Positions 1-6,975 of a stretch of DNA of 35,394 nucleotides are shown here, one piece after another; the stretch's first letter is position 1, and each line of letters begins with the position of its first letter. The notes under the pieces were generated by a model that did no database searches, had not been told where the DNA came from, and saw only the letters and a program-made list of their open reading frames with translations. The DNA is from Ciceribacter sichuanensis (GTDB lineage Bacteria; Pseudomonadota; Alphaproteobacteria; Rhizobiales; Rhizobiaceae). A program made the position numbers and the translations under genes. The DNA is taken from assembly GCF_024055605.1 (NCBI RefSeq), contig NZ_JAMXLX010000017.1, positions 1 to 35,394 of the forward strand, given 5' to 3'.

Positions 1-124
1 ACCTGAACCGCCCGCACACGAGCCTCAACGGCTTGACCCCTTACGAGTTTGCAACCCGGTCCACACACGACCAGAACATGAACAGAGCTAACTTATAAAC
101 GCGGACAATCCGGGGAGCAGGTCA
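1..124 (+). mobile_element. Right end of an IS3-family insertion sequence
   Basis: This stretch holds the 3' end of a transposase gene followed by an IS terminus. The terminus GGGGAGCAGGTCA (112-124) is the reverse complement of TGACCTGCTCCCC at 35269-35281, where another IS3-family element begins. The repeats stay similar for about ten more bases if one gap is allowed. Such terminal repeats are typical of the IS3 family. The rest of the element lies outside the window. The three bases after this terminus (CGC) differ from the three before the other terminus (CTG), so the two ends are not a simple target duplication of one insertion. Confidence 0.85.
3..98 (+). CDS. IS3-family transposase OrfB, C-terminal fragment (partial)
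   Basis: The reading frame enters from the left edge and gives 31 residues, beginning LNRPHTSLNGLTPYEF and ending at TAA 96-98. The RPHxSLxxxTPxEF pattern is the usual C-terminal end of the DDE integrase core of IS3-family OrfB proteins. OrfB cuts and joins DNA during transposition of its own IS. Only the last part is visible; the catalytic DDE residues lie upstream of the window. Confidence 0.85.
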   Translation: MNRPHTSLNGLTPYEFATRSTHDQNMNRANL

Positions 125-218
125 CGCCAAACATAAGTACGAATATGGTTGGGAGCGATGCGATTGCTTGCCGCGCGGGAGCGCGAGCAGAGCTGTCCAA
201 TTTCAAGAAACGGTGGAG

Positions 219-950
219 ATGAAAGGGGTGAGCGTGAAGGAAAGGTTGATGCGAGTGGAACCCTTGGTGCTTGCCATGCTGGCCTGCCTCGCGGGAGGGC
301 TGTTCCTGTTCGAACGGCTTGCGAGCGAGGTCTTGGAAGGCGAGACACTTCAATTCGACCAATCCATCCTGCTCGCCCTCAGACGTCCAGGCGACCTGTC
401 CGTTCCGATCGGTCCTGCCTGGCTGGCGCATGCGGTCGATGATATTACTGCCCTTGGCGGAGTGACCGTTCTTACGCTTGTAACGCTGCTCGTGACGGCC
501 TATCTGCTGTTCGACCGCCGTTCCCGGACCGCCTTCTTTGTTCTCCTGTCCGTGCTGACGGGCTGGCTTGCTAGCACGAGCCTGAAGTTTCTGGTCGCGC
601 GTCCGCGCCCGGAGGTCGTTCCGCATCTTGTCGATGTCACGGATTTCAGTTTTCCAAGCGGCCATGCCATGGTCTCGGCCGTCACCTACCTGACCCTTGG
701 AGCCTTATTGGCACGTATCCAGATCTACCGTTCCGCGCGGGTTTTCGTGATGGGTGCGGGTGTTTTCCTCACCTTGGTTGTCGGCATGAGCCGGGTCTTT
801 CTCGGGGTCCATTATCCTACGGATGTTCTCGGCGGATGGTGCGCCGGCGCGCTCTGGGCGCTCGGGTGCTGGATGCTGTTGAGATTTCTGGGAGATGCCG
901 GCGGGGACCGTAACGGATCCAGTATCGGCGGCCCAAGCGGCAAGGAGTGA
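219..950 (+). CDS. PAP2-family membrane phosphatase
   Basis: This is an integral membrane phosphatase of the PAP2 (phosphatidic acid phosphatase type 2) superfamily, about 243 residues. All three superfamily motifs are visible: KFLVARPRP (KX6RP), SFPSGHA (PSGH) and SRVFLGVHYPTD (SRX5HX3D). Several hydrophobic segments alternate with the motifs, so the active site probably faces the periplasm. Likely substrates are lipid phosphates such as undecaprenyl pyrophosphate, phosphatidate or lipid A phosphate; the sequence does not decide among them. The start is uncertain. ATG 219 is used here, but ATG 249 has a better-spaced purine-rich ribosome site (AAGGAAAGG, 237-245). The gene runs directly into a response regulator and sensor kinase, which suggests one operon for envelope modification or sensing. 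Confidence 0.88.
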   Translation: MKGVSVKERLMRVEPLVLAMLACLAGGLFLFERLASEVLEGETLQFDQSILLALRRPGDLSVPIGPAWLAHAVDDITALGGVTVLTLVTLLVTAYLLFDRRSRTAFFVLLSVLTGWLASTSLKFLVARPRPEVVPHLVDVTDFSFPSGHAMVSAVTYLTLGALLARIQIYRSARVFVMGAGVFLTLVVGMSRVFLGVHYPTDVLGGWCAGALWALGCWMLLRFLGDAGGDRNGSSIGGPSGKE

Positions 951-958
951 GATTTCCA

Positions 959-1618
959 TTGCGTATACTCCTGATCGAAGATGACGGAATTATCGGTGAG
1001 GCCGTGCGCGATCACACCGCGGCGGCGAGCCACGCCGTCGATTGGGTCCAGTCTCTCGCCGATGGCAAAGCGGCCGTGGAGGTGGTCCGCTATGGTTTGA
1101 TCCTCCTCGATCTCCAGCTGCCGGACGGGAATGGCCTCGGCTTTATGGAAGCCCTGCGGGCGAACGGCGATCATACGCCGGTCATTATTCTGACCGCGCG
1201 GGATCAGATCTCCGACCGTATCGCCGGTTTGAACGCCGGTGCGGACGACTATCTGGTCAAACCATTCAATCTCGGTGAGCTGGAAGCGCGAATTCTCGCA
1301 GTGACTCGACGATACGAGGGTAAGCCTCAGACGGTCGTCCATATCTCCGACATCGAGATCGACCGAGCCTCGCACGGGATCGTCGTGGCCGGCGAAGGTG
1401 TTTCGCTCACCCATCGGGAATGGGCGGTTCTCGACCTGCTGATCGCCTGGCCTGGGTCTGTCGTCACCAAGGCCAGAATTGAGGAAGCCCTCTACGCCTT
1501 CGGAACGGAGGTCGAGAGCAATACGGTCGAGGTCTACGTCAGCAGGCTTCGCAAGAAGATCGGCAAAGACAGGATCAGGACGGCACGCGGCCTTGGTTAC
1601 ATTCTGGAGGTAGAATGA
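959..1618 (+). CDS. OmpR/QseB-type response regulator
   Basis: A two-component response regulator of about 219 residues. The receiver domain begins RILLIEDD (acidic pocket), carries the phospho-acceptor Asp in LILLDLQLPDG and has the conserved Lys in LVKPF. A C-terminal winged-helix DNA-binding domain follows, with TVEVYVSRLRKKI near its recognition helix and RGLGYIL at the wing. Its partner kinase overlaps it downstream. The start is taken as TTG 959, because AAGGAG (942-947) lies at good distance from it and the protein then begins with the usual hydrophobic receiver strand. GTG 947 sits inside that ribosome site. Family knowledge links PmrA/QseB-like regulators with envelope and lipid A changes, which fits the PAP2 gene in front. 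Confidence 0.9.
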   Translation: MRILLIEDDGIIGEAVRDHTAAASHAVDWVQSLADGKAAVEVVRYGLILLDLQLPDGNGLGFMEALRANGDHTPVIILTARDQISDRIAGLNAGADDYLVKPFNLGELEARILAVTRRYEGKPQTVVHISDIEIDRASHGIVVAGEGVSLTHREWAVLDLLIAWPGSVVTKARIEEALYAFGTEVESNTVEVYVSRLRKKIGKDRIRTARGLGYILEVE

Positions 1619-2949
1619 AGAGAGGACGTAGCATTGTCCGGCCGCTGATGCTCTCGCTCATAGGAGCGCTTGTCGTCGTCTGGCTCGGCGCGATAGGCCT
1701 GAGCATCGTTGTGATGCGGGAAGAGTTCGACGAAATCTTCGACAGCGCATTGAAGGAAGCCTCTGAACGCCTGCTGGTCATCGTCTCAGAAGAAATGCAT
1801 CCCGATGTGCTGAGCGCTGCCGAAAGCGGTCGCGTGTTCTCCAGTACCGGGCGGCGGCAATATATCGTCTACCAGGTTCGCCACGCGGACGGCCAACTCA
1901 TCTATCGCTCAAAGGACGCGCCGGAGCAGCCCTTCGACGTTCCCCTGAAGGTCGGGTTCCGCGACACCGGGAAATATCGTGTGTTTACTGCTGCTACCTC
2001 TGACGAGAAGCTGTTTCTTCAGGCTGCGGATGATTTCGGTCACAGGCGGGAAGCCGTATTGGAGAGTGCTACCACCATGCTGTGGCCGCTCGTCATGCTC
2101 ATTCCGGTCAGCCTTCTTGTCGTGTGGCTGATCGCCCGGAGAGCAGTGACGCCGATCAACGCTCTCAGGACGTCGATTTCAGAAAGGGACGACGGCAACC
2201 TGTCGCCGGTTGAAACCGAGACGTTGCCCAACGAGTTGCGCCCGATTGCATTCTCGGTCAATCTGCTGCTGCAGCGGCTGCGCTCGGCACTTGATGCCGA
2301 ACGGGAATTTACGGCCAATAGCGCGCATGAATTGCGCACGCCGATTGCCGGTGCTCTGGCGCAGACGCAGAGGCTTCTGGCGGAATTGCCGGACGGAAGC
2401 CTGAAGGCGAGAACCCGAAACATCGAGGCTGCGCTTACCAAGCTTGGGCGTATTTCCGAGAAGCTGCTTCAGCTCGCGCGCGCGGATGCCGGTCTTGGAG
2501 CCACAGAGACGAAAACCGACCTGCTCAAGGTTCTTGACCTGATTGTTCTCGATTTTCAGCGCAGTGCCGAAACGTCCAACCGGATCGACTATATCGTCGC
2601 GCCGTCCGCATCTCTCATAAGAAACGTCGATATCGATGCTTTCGGGATCGTGATGCGCAACCTGATCGAGAATGCCACTATTCACGGCGAGCCGAACGGG
2701 CCGATCAAGGTTTGTGTCGATGAACACAGCGCCATCCGCGTTATCAGCAACGGCCCTGCGGTCGCGGAAGCTGACCTCGCTGCGTTCAAGCAAAGGTTCC
2801 ACCGCGGAGATGCTAAGCGAAAAGGCGCCGGACTTGGCTTGCCGATTGCCGACAAGATCGTACGGCAGATGGGCGGAACCCTGCAGCTTCACTCGCCTGT
2901 ACCCGGCAACGATCAGGGCTTCGAGGCCCGAATAATCCTGCCCGGTTAG
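1615..2949 (+). CDS. Sensor histidine kinase (QseC/PmrB-like)
   Basis: A membrane sensor kinase of 444 residues. It has one N-terminal transmembrane segment (about 10-32), a periplasmic sensor region of the 2CSK_N kind, a second membrane segment (about 152-172), a HAMP linker, then a HisKA domain with the phospho-accepting His in FTANSAHELRTPIAG. The ATPase domain shows the N box NLIENATIHGE and the G2 box GAGLGLPIADKIV. Autophosphorylation and transfer to the preceding regulator is the expected role. Its ATG overlaps the regulator stop by four bases (ATGA), so the two are translationally coupled. The signal sensed cannot be read from the sequence. Confidence 0.9.
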   Translation: MKRGRSIVRPLMLSLIGALVVVWLGAIGLSIVVMREEFDEIFDSALKEASERLLVIVSEEMHPDVLSAAESGRVFSSTGRRQYIVYQVRHADGQLIYRSKDAPEQPFDVPLKVGFRDTGKYRVFTAATSDEKLFLQAADDFGHRREAVLESATTMLWPLVMLIPVSLLVVWLIARRAVTPINALRTSISERDDGNLSPVETETLPNELRPIAFSVNLLLQRLRSALDAEREFTANSAHELRTPIAGALAQTQRLLAELPDGSLKARTRNIEAALTKLGRISEKLLQLARADAGLGATETKTDLLKVLDLIVLDFQRSAETSNRIDYIVAPSASLIRNVDIDAFGIVMRNLIENATIHGEPNGPIKVCVDEHSAIRVISNGPAVAEADLAAFKQRFHRGDAKRKGAGLGLPIADKIVRQMGGTLQLHSPVPGNDQGFEARIILPG

Positions 2950-3216
2950 GTGTTCCTGCAAGGGCGCCCATATATTCCCCGCGACGGAGCTCTTCAGGTG
3001 TCTATCAGCTTACCGGCCTATCGATTGCGGTGGAGTGCCCCCCATTTCGCCGGACAGATGCTGGAGAAGGAACTGAAGACCTACGGTTAGGCCCTCCCCT
3101 GCTCTACCGCAGCGGAAATCGCCCGCATGGCAGGTATTGCCTCAATGCTTTCTTCCTGTTCAGGCAAGTGTCAGGAAACTGCGTCAGTGGTTCTGGTCTC
3201 AACCGGAATTGGCATC
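2950..3216. other. Intergenic stretch, no supported gene
   Basis: About 270 bases after the kinase gene. Short open frames occur, but none has a convincing ribosome site or recognisable product. No clear terminator was found. Confidence 0.5.
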
Positions 3217-3426
3217 ATGAATGCAAGGCAAACGACAAATCAGATCATCAGGGCAATCCAGGATGGAGATGTCGAAAAGGCGGATCGTCTTTTCGTCAGT
3301 GCTATCCATCTCGCGAAGAGCGGTGGGCTTGATGAGAGCCCGGCACCATCTGTCTGGCTGCTTCTGGCGCTGGCCCCAATCCTGGGCATCCTTGTCTATT
3401 GGGGTGGTTTTTATCTCACTCGGTAG
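3217..3426 (+). CDS. Small single-pass membrane protein, unknown
   Basis: A possible small gene of 69 residues. The N-terminal half is polar and helical, including NQIIRAIQDGDVEKADRLF. A short linker, then one strong hydrophobic segment (about residues 47-67) containing VWLLLALAPILGILVYWGG, complete it. That layout suggests a soluble domain tethered by a C-terminal membrane helix. I do not recognise the family. The frame is open further upstream, but ATG 3217 gives the more protein-like start. There is no strong ribosome site, so the call rests on the layout alone. Confidence 0.4.
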   Translation: MNARQTTNQIIRAIQDGDVEKADRLFVSAIHLAKSGGLDESPAPSVWLLLALAPILGILVYWGGFYLTR

Positions 3427-3493
3427 AACAGCCTCCGACAAGCGATTTTAGCCGCATACCGGGGCCTGTGATCTTGAATGCATGCGGCCGTCT

Positions 3494-4471
3494 TCAGGCC
3501 GCAGCCGTAACTGCGAACCGGTTGCGATATTCTCCCGGTGAAAGGCCGAGAATGCGGCTGAATACGCGTCGGAACGAGGCGGCGTCCTCGTAGCCGACGG
3601 CCCATGCGACCTGATCGACCGGACGCTTGGTGAATTCCAGCAGTTCCCGTGCCTTGCCGACGCGCAGGTGCTGTACGTATTCGATCGGCTTCATTCCGGT
3701 CGCGGTCTTGAAGCGTCGCAGGAAGGTGCGCTCCTCCAGACGGGCCAGATTGGCCATATCCATGATGCTGGTCGGTCGGCCGGCGCGCTCCTGCAGCCAG
3801 TGCTGAACCTTGAGGATCGCCTCATCACCATGCGTCAGTCGTGGGGCGAATGAGCTGTAATGCCGCTGTTCACGGCCTGACGGATCGATCAGCAGGAACT
3901 TGCCGGTCTCGATCATCACCGAGGGGCCAAGCAGCCGGTCGACGATGCGCATGCCGAGATCGGTCCATGCCATGAGGCCACCGGCCGTGACGATATCGCC
4001 ATCGTCAATCACCATTCGATCCGGATCCATTTGTACATCGGGAAACCGGGCGCGAAAATCCTCGGCAAACAACCAGTGCGTGGTCGCGGCACGACCGGCA
4101 AGAAGACCGGTTGCCGCCAGGATGAAGGAACCGCCGCAACTCGCGGCGAGCGTCACGCCCTGTGCGTGCCGGTCGAGCAGCCATCGCGCATAGGGTTTCG
4201 CTTCCTCGGCTTCGGCGGGACCGGTGAGCCTGCCCGGCACGACGAGAATGTCGGGTTGCCCCGGTTTGCCGAGATCGGTGTCATAAATGCGGGAGAAGTC
4301 GCCGGTTTCGTCCATCTGCCAATGGCTGACGCGGAGCGCGGGTCCGCCATGTCTCTGCGAGAAGACAGTGGCGATGGCGAAGAGATCGGTAATCCCATGC
4401 ACCATCGCCGCCTGACAATCCCGATAGAGAACGAGCCCTACTTCGAGCGTACGTGCGGCGTTTCTTGTCAT
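3494..4471 (-). CDS. GlxA-family transcriptional regulator (DJ-1/PfpI-like plus AraC domain)
   Basis: A 325-residue regulator. The N-terminal part (about 10-190) has a DJ-1/PfpI-like fold, with the nucleophile-elbow region VTLAASCGGSFILAATGLL and a Cys at the usual site. The C-terminal part (about 220-320) is an AraC-type pair of helix-turn-helix motifs, with the signature GYEDAASFRRVFSRILGLSPGEYR. The start is ATG 4471, which has GGAGGAAG about ten bases upstream; the longer open frame lacks such a site. It is divergent from a hydrolase/dehydrogenase/membrane protein operon with a 137-base gap and probably regulates it. TGTCAG direct repeats 21 bases apart lie in that gap. The ligand is unknown. 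Confidence 0.9.
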   Translation of the reverse strand: MTRNAARTLEVGLVLYRDCQAAMVHGITDLFAIATVFSQRHGGPALRVSHWQMDETGDFSRIYDTDLGKPGQPDILVVPGRLTGPAEAEEAKPYARWLLDRHAQGVTLAASCGGSFILAATGLLAGRAATTHWLFAEDFRARFPDVQMDPDRMVIDDGDIVTAGGLMAWTDLGMRIVDRLLGPSVMIETGKFLLIDPSGREQRHYSSFAPRLTHGDEAILKVQHWLQERAGRPTSIMDMANLARLEERTFLRRFKTATGMKPIEYVQHLRVGKARELLEFTKRPVDQVAWAVGYEDAASFRRVFSRILGLSPGEYRNRFAVTAAA

Positions 4472-4492
4472 GTCCGTTCTTCCTCCACGCTT

Positions 4493-4519
4493 TGTCAGTT
4501 TCGGCCCGGCTTCTGTCAG
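4493..4519. promoter_or_regulatory. Candidate AraC-type operator (two TGTCAG direct repeats)
   Basis: TGTCAG occurs at 4493-4498 and 4514-4519, 21 bases apart, which is two helical turns. Both copies are preceded by GCTT. AraC/XylS regulators commonly bind direct repeats of this spacing. The site lies just upstream of the regulator start and between it and the divergent hydrolase operon. Binding is inferred. Confidence 0.4.
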
Positions 4520-4608
4520 AAACGCCAATCCAGTTCCTATCCGCGCCCAGAGTATCTCTATTCCCACGGGACGCAAGAAGGCGCCCATTACCAAGAGGGA
4601 ACAGAACA

Positions 4609-5436
4609 ATGGCTACTATTACCACCAGAGACGGAACGCATATCTTCTACAAGGACTGGGGTCCGAAGGACGGGCAGCCGATAATTTTCTCCCATGGCTG
4701 GCCGCTCAGCGCCGATGCCTGGGATGCCCAGTTGGTGTTCTTCGTCGATCAGGGCTTTCGTACGATCGCCCATGATCGCCGCAGCCATGGTCGTTCGGAT
4801 CAGGTCTGGCACAACAACACCATGGACCAGTATGCCGACGATCTGGCCGAACTGATCGAACAACTCGATCTTCACGATGTCGTGCTGGTCGGTCATTCCA
4901 CCGGTGGCGGCGAGGTCACCCGCTATGTCGGTCGCCACGGCACGGACCGGGTCGCCAAGATTGCGCTGATCGGCGCCGTCCCTCCCCTGATGCTGAAGAC
5001 GGAAGCCAATCCGGGCGGATTGCCGATCGATGTCTTCGACGGCATCCGCAAGGGCACCTACGACAATCGCAGCCAGTTCTTCAGAGACCTGACCATTCCC
5101 TTCTACGGTTACAACCGGCCCGGCGCGACGATCTCCGAAGGCATTCGCGAGGAGTTCTGGCGACAGGGCATGATGGGTGGCCTGAAGGGGCAGCTCGACA
5201 GCATTCGCGCCTTTTCCGAAAGCGATTTCCATCAGGACCTCAAGGCTTTCGACAAGCCGACCCTGGCGCTGCATGGCGATGACGACCAGATTGTGCCGAT
5301 CGGCGCGGCAGCGCTCTCCACTGTCAAGATCGTCCGTCACGCCGTGCTGCGGATTTATGAGGGGGCCGATCATGGCCTAACCCAGACCCATCAGGACCGG
5401 TTCAACGCCGATCTCTTCGATTTCATCATCGTCTGA
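4609..5436 (+). CDS. Alpha/beta hydrolase (non-haem chloroperoxidase-like)
   Basis: A cytosolic alpha/beta hydrolase of 275 residues. The oxyanion region is FSHGWPLSADAWD. The nucleophile elbow is GHSTGG, the acid is probably in HGDDDQIVP, and the catalytic His is in GADHGLT near the C terminus. These patterns and the length match the bacterial cofactor-free haloperoxidase/perhydrolase group, whose natural reactions are usually ester hydrolysis or perhydrolysis. The start ATG 4609 is preceded by AAGAGGGA at a good distance. It is the first gene of a three-gene run with a dehydrogenase and a membrane protein, divergent from a GlxA-type regulator. The substrate is unknown. Confidence 0.88.
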   Translation: MATITTRDGTHIFYKDWGPKDGQPIIFSHGWPLSADAWDAQLVFFVDQGFRTIAHDRRSHGRSDQVWHNNTMDQYADDLAELIEQLDLHDVVLVGHSTGGGEVTRYVGRHGTDRVAKIALIGAVPPLMLKTEANPGGLPIDVFDGIRKGTYDNRSQFFRDLTIPFYGYNRPGATISEGIREEFWRQGMMGGLKGQLDSIRAFSESDFHQDLKAFDKPTLALHGDDDQIVPIGAAALSTVKIVRHAVLRIYEGADHGLTQTHQDRFNADLFDFIIV

Positions 5437-5505
5437 ACAACCAGCTTTCATACGGGACCGGCGCCCGGAGCGCCTCCCCTGCCCCAATCCTTGAAAGGAA
5501 AGACA

Positions 5506-6297
5506 ATGACCAGGAATATATTTCTCATCACCGGCGCATCCGATGGTATCGGCGCCGTCTACGCGGAACGTCTTGCCCGGCGCGGCGATGATCTGGTGCT
5601 CGTCGCACGACGGGCCGACAGGCTGGCCGCACTTGCCGCGCAGCTTACCAGCGACCATGGCATAACCGTCGAAATCCTCGCCGCCGACCTCTCGCAAGCG
5701 GACGGGCTTGCCAAGGTCGAGGCGCGGTTGCGGGAAGATGCGAGCATTACCGGCCTCGTCAACAATGCCGGCATTGCAGGCGACGGCCCGATCACCGCGC
5801 TGGATCCCGCTCACGCGACGGGGATGATCAATCTCAACATTCTAGCCGTAACAAGGCTTGCGGCCGCGATCGCCCCGCGTCTTGCCGCTTCGGGCAAGGG
5901 CACGATCATCAACATCACCTCGGTAACGGCGCTGATGCCCGATGCCTTCACCGCCGTCTATCCCGCCACCAAGGCCTTCGTGCTTGCCTTTACCGAAGCG
6001 CTGCATGCGCAACTCTCTCCGGTCGGTGTGCGGGTTCAGGGTGTGCTGCCAGGCATTACCCGGACCGCCATATGGGAAGAGGAGAAGCTGGAAACGATCC
6101 CCGCAGCAATGGTGATGGATGTCAACGAGATGGTCGATGCCGCGCTGGCCGGTCTTGATCTCGGTGAGGTGCTGACCGTCCCTTCCCTGCCCGATAACGC
6201 GGATCTCGATGCTTTCCTCGCAGCGCGCTCGGCGCTTCGGCCTAACCTTTCGCGCGCCCATGCCGCTGCCCGTTATGGGCTGGCAAAGAGCGAATAA
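5506..6297 (+). CDS. Short-chain dehydrogenase/reductase (SDR)
   Basis: A 263-residue classical SDR. The N-terminal Rossmann motif is TGASDGIG, NNAG marks strand four, a Ser lies in NITSVTA, and the catalytic Tyr and Lys are in YPATK. The ARRADRL segment after the second strand suggests preference for NADP(H). The enzyme would oxidise or reduce a carbonyl/alcohol group; the substrate is not evident. ATG 5506 follows GAAAGGAAAG. It sits 69 bases after the hydrolase and 11 bases before the small membrane protein, consistent with one operon. Confidence 0.9.
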   Translation: MTRNIFLITGASDGIGAVYAERLARRGDDLVLVARRADRLAALAAQLTSDHGITVEILAADLSQADGLAKVEARLREDASITGLVNNAGIAGDGPITALDPAHATGMINLNILAVTRLAAAIAPRLAASGKGTIINITSVTALMPDAFTAVYPATKAFVLAFTEALHAQLSPVGVRVQGVLPGITRTAIWEEEKLETIPAAMVMDVNEMVDAALAGLDLGEVLTVPSLPDNADLDAFLAARSALRPNLSRAHAAARYGLAKSE

Positions 6298-6308
6298 GGG
6301 AGGCGACA

Positions 6309-6791
6309 ATGATCCTCGGCCTCACCATCTCGCAGTTCACGACGCTGCATGTCTTCATCAGCTTCGTCGGCATCATCTCCGGTCTGATCGCCCTGCCCGC
6401 TTATGCGGCTGGGCGGTGGATGCCCCGCATGTCGGCGCTGTTCCTCGCCACTACGGTCGCGACCACGCTCACCGGCTTTCTGTTTCCGATCACCGTCCTG
6501 ACGCCGGCCCTCATCTTCGGCATCATCTCTACCGTGGTGTTGACGATCACGCTTGCAGCGCTTTACGGTTTTCACCTGAAGGGCCGCGCCCGGTCCGTCT
6601 ATGCCATCACCGCGACGCTTGCTCTCTATCTCAACATGTTCGTACTTATCGTGCAGGCTTTCCTGAAGGTGCCGTCCCTCAACGAACTGGCTCCGGAGGG
6701 CAACGAGCCTCCCTTCCTCGCAGCCCAAGCCGTGCTTCTGATCCTTGCGCTTATCCTCGGCTGGAGGGCGGTCCGCGTGCGGGCCGCCTGA
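6309..6791 (+). CDS. Four-helix membrane protein, unknown function
   Basis: A 160-residue hydrophobic protein with four predicted membrane helices, at about residues 10-32, 43-64, 70-90 and 100-120, and a further hydrophobic C-terminal stretch (about 136-155). No catalytic motif was recognised. The start ATG is preceded by AAGGGAGG. It follows the SDR by 11 bases, so co-transcription with the hydrolase and SDR genes is likely. Similar small membrane proteins accompany oxidoreductase operons in proteobacteria, but the role is not established here. Confidence 0.75.
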   Translation: MILGLTISQFTTLHVFISFVGIISGLIALPAYAAGRWMPRMSALFLATTVATTLTGFLFPITVLTPALIFGIISTVVLTITLAALYGFHLKGRARSVYAITATLALYLNMFVLIVQAFLKVPSLNELAPEGNEPPFLAAQAVLLILALILGWRAVRVRAA

Positions 6792-6940
6792 TCGGTATTC
6801 ACTGGGCCAGCTTTGCCTCAAGCGGTTGTTCGCCTTCCTGGGTAGAGGGTAGAACGAAACGCGGTGAAACCCTCTCTCCCTCTATGTCGAACTTCAACCC
6901 CTAAATACCTATGGGTTGCACAACTTTCATATCAGCAACC

Positions 6941-6969
6941 TTGAAAGCACTAAGGGGGTGCTTTATATA
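6941..6969 (+). promoter_or_regulatory. Predicted promoter with internal inverted repeat
   Basis: TTGAAA (6941-6946) and TATATA (6964-6969) are separated by 17 bases, close to a sigma-70 promoter. The arms AAAGCAC (6944-6950) and GTGCTTT (6958-6964) form a perfect 7-base inverted repeat with a 7-base loop, filling the spacer and touching both boxes. A bound repressor there would block polymerase. Transcription would begin about at ATG 6976, so the message may be leaderless. Confidence 0.5.
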
Positions 6970-6975
6970 TTGCGC

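Noticed and set aside
3483..3503. TGCGGCC/GGCCGCA hairpin at the end of the GlxA-type gene
   Set aside because: The short stem overlaps the coding end and no T tract follows on the minus strand, so it is not a convincing terminator.
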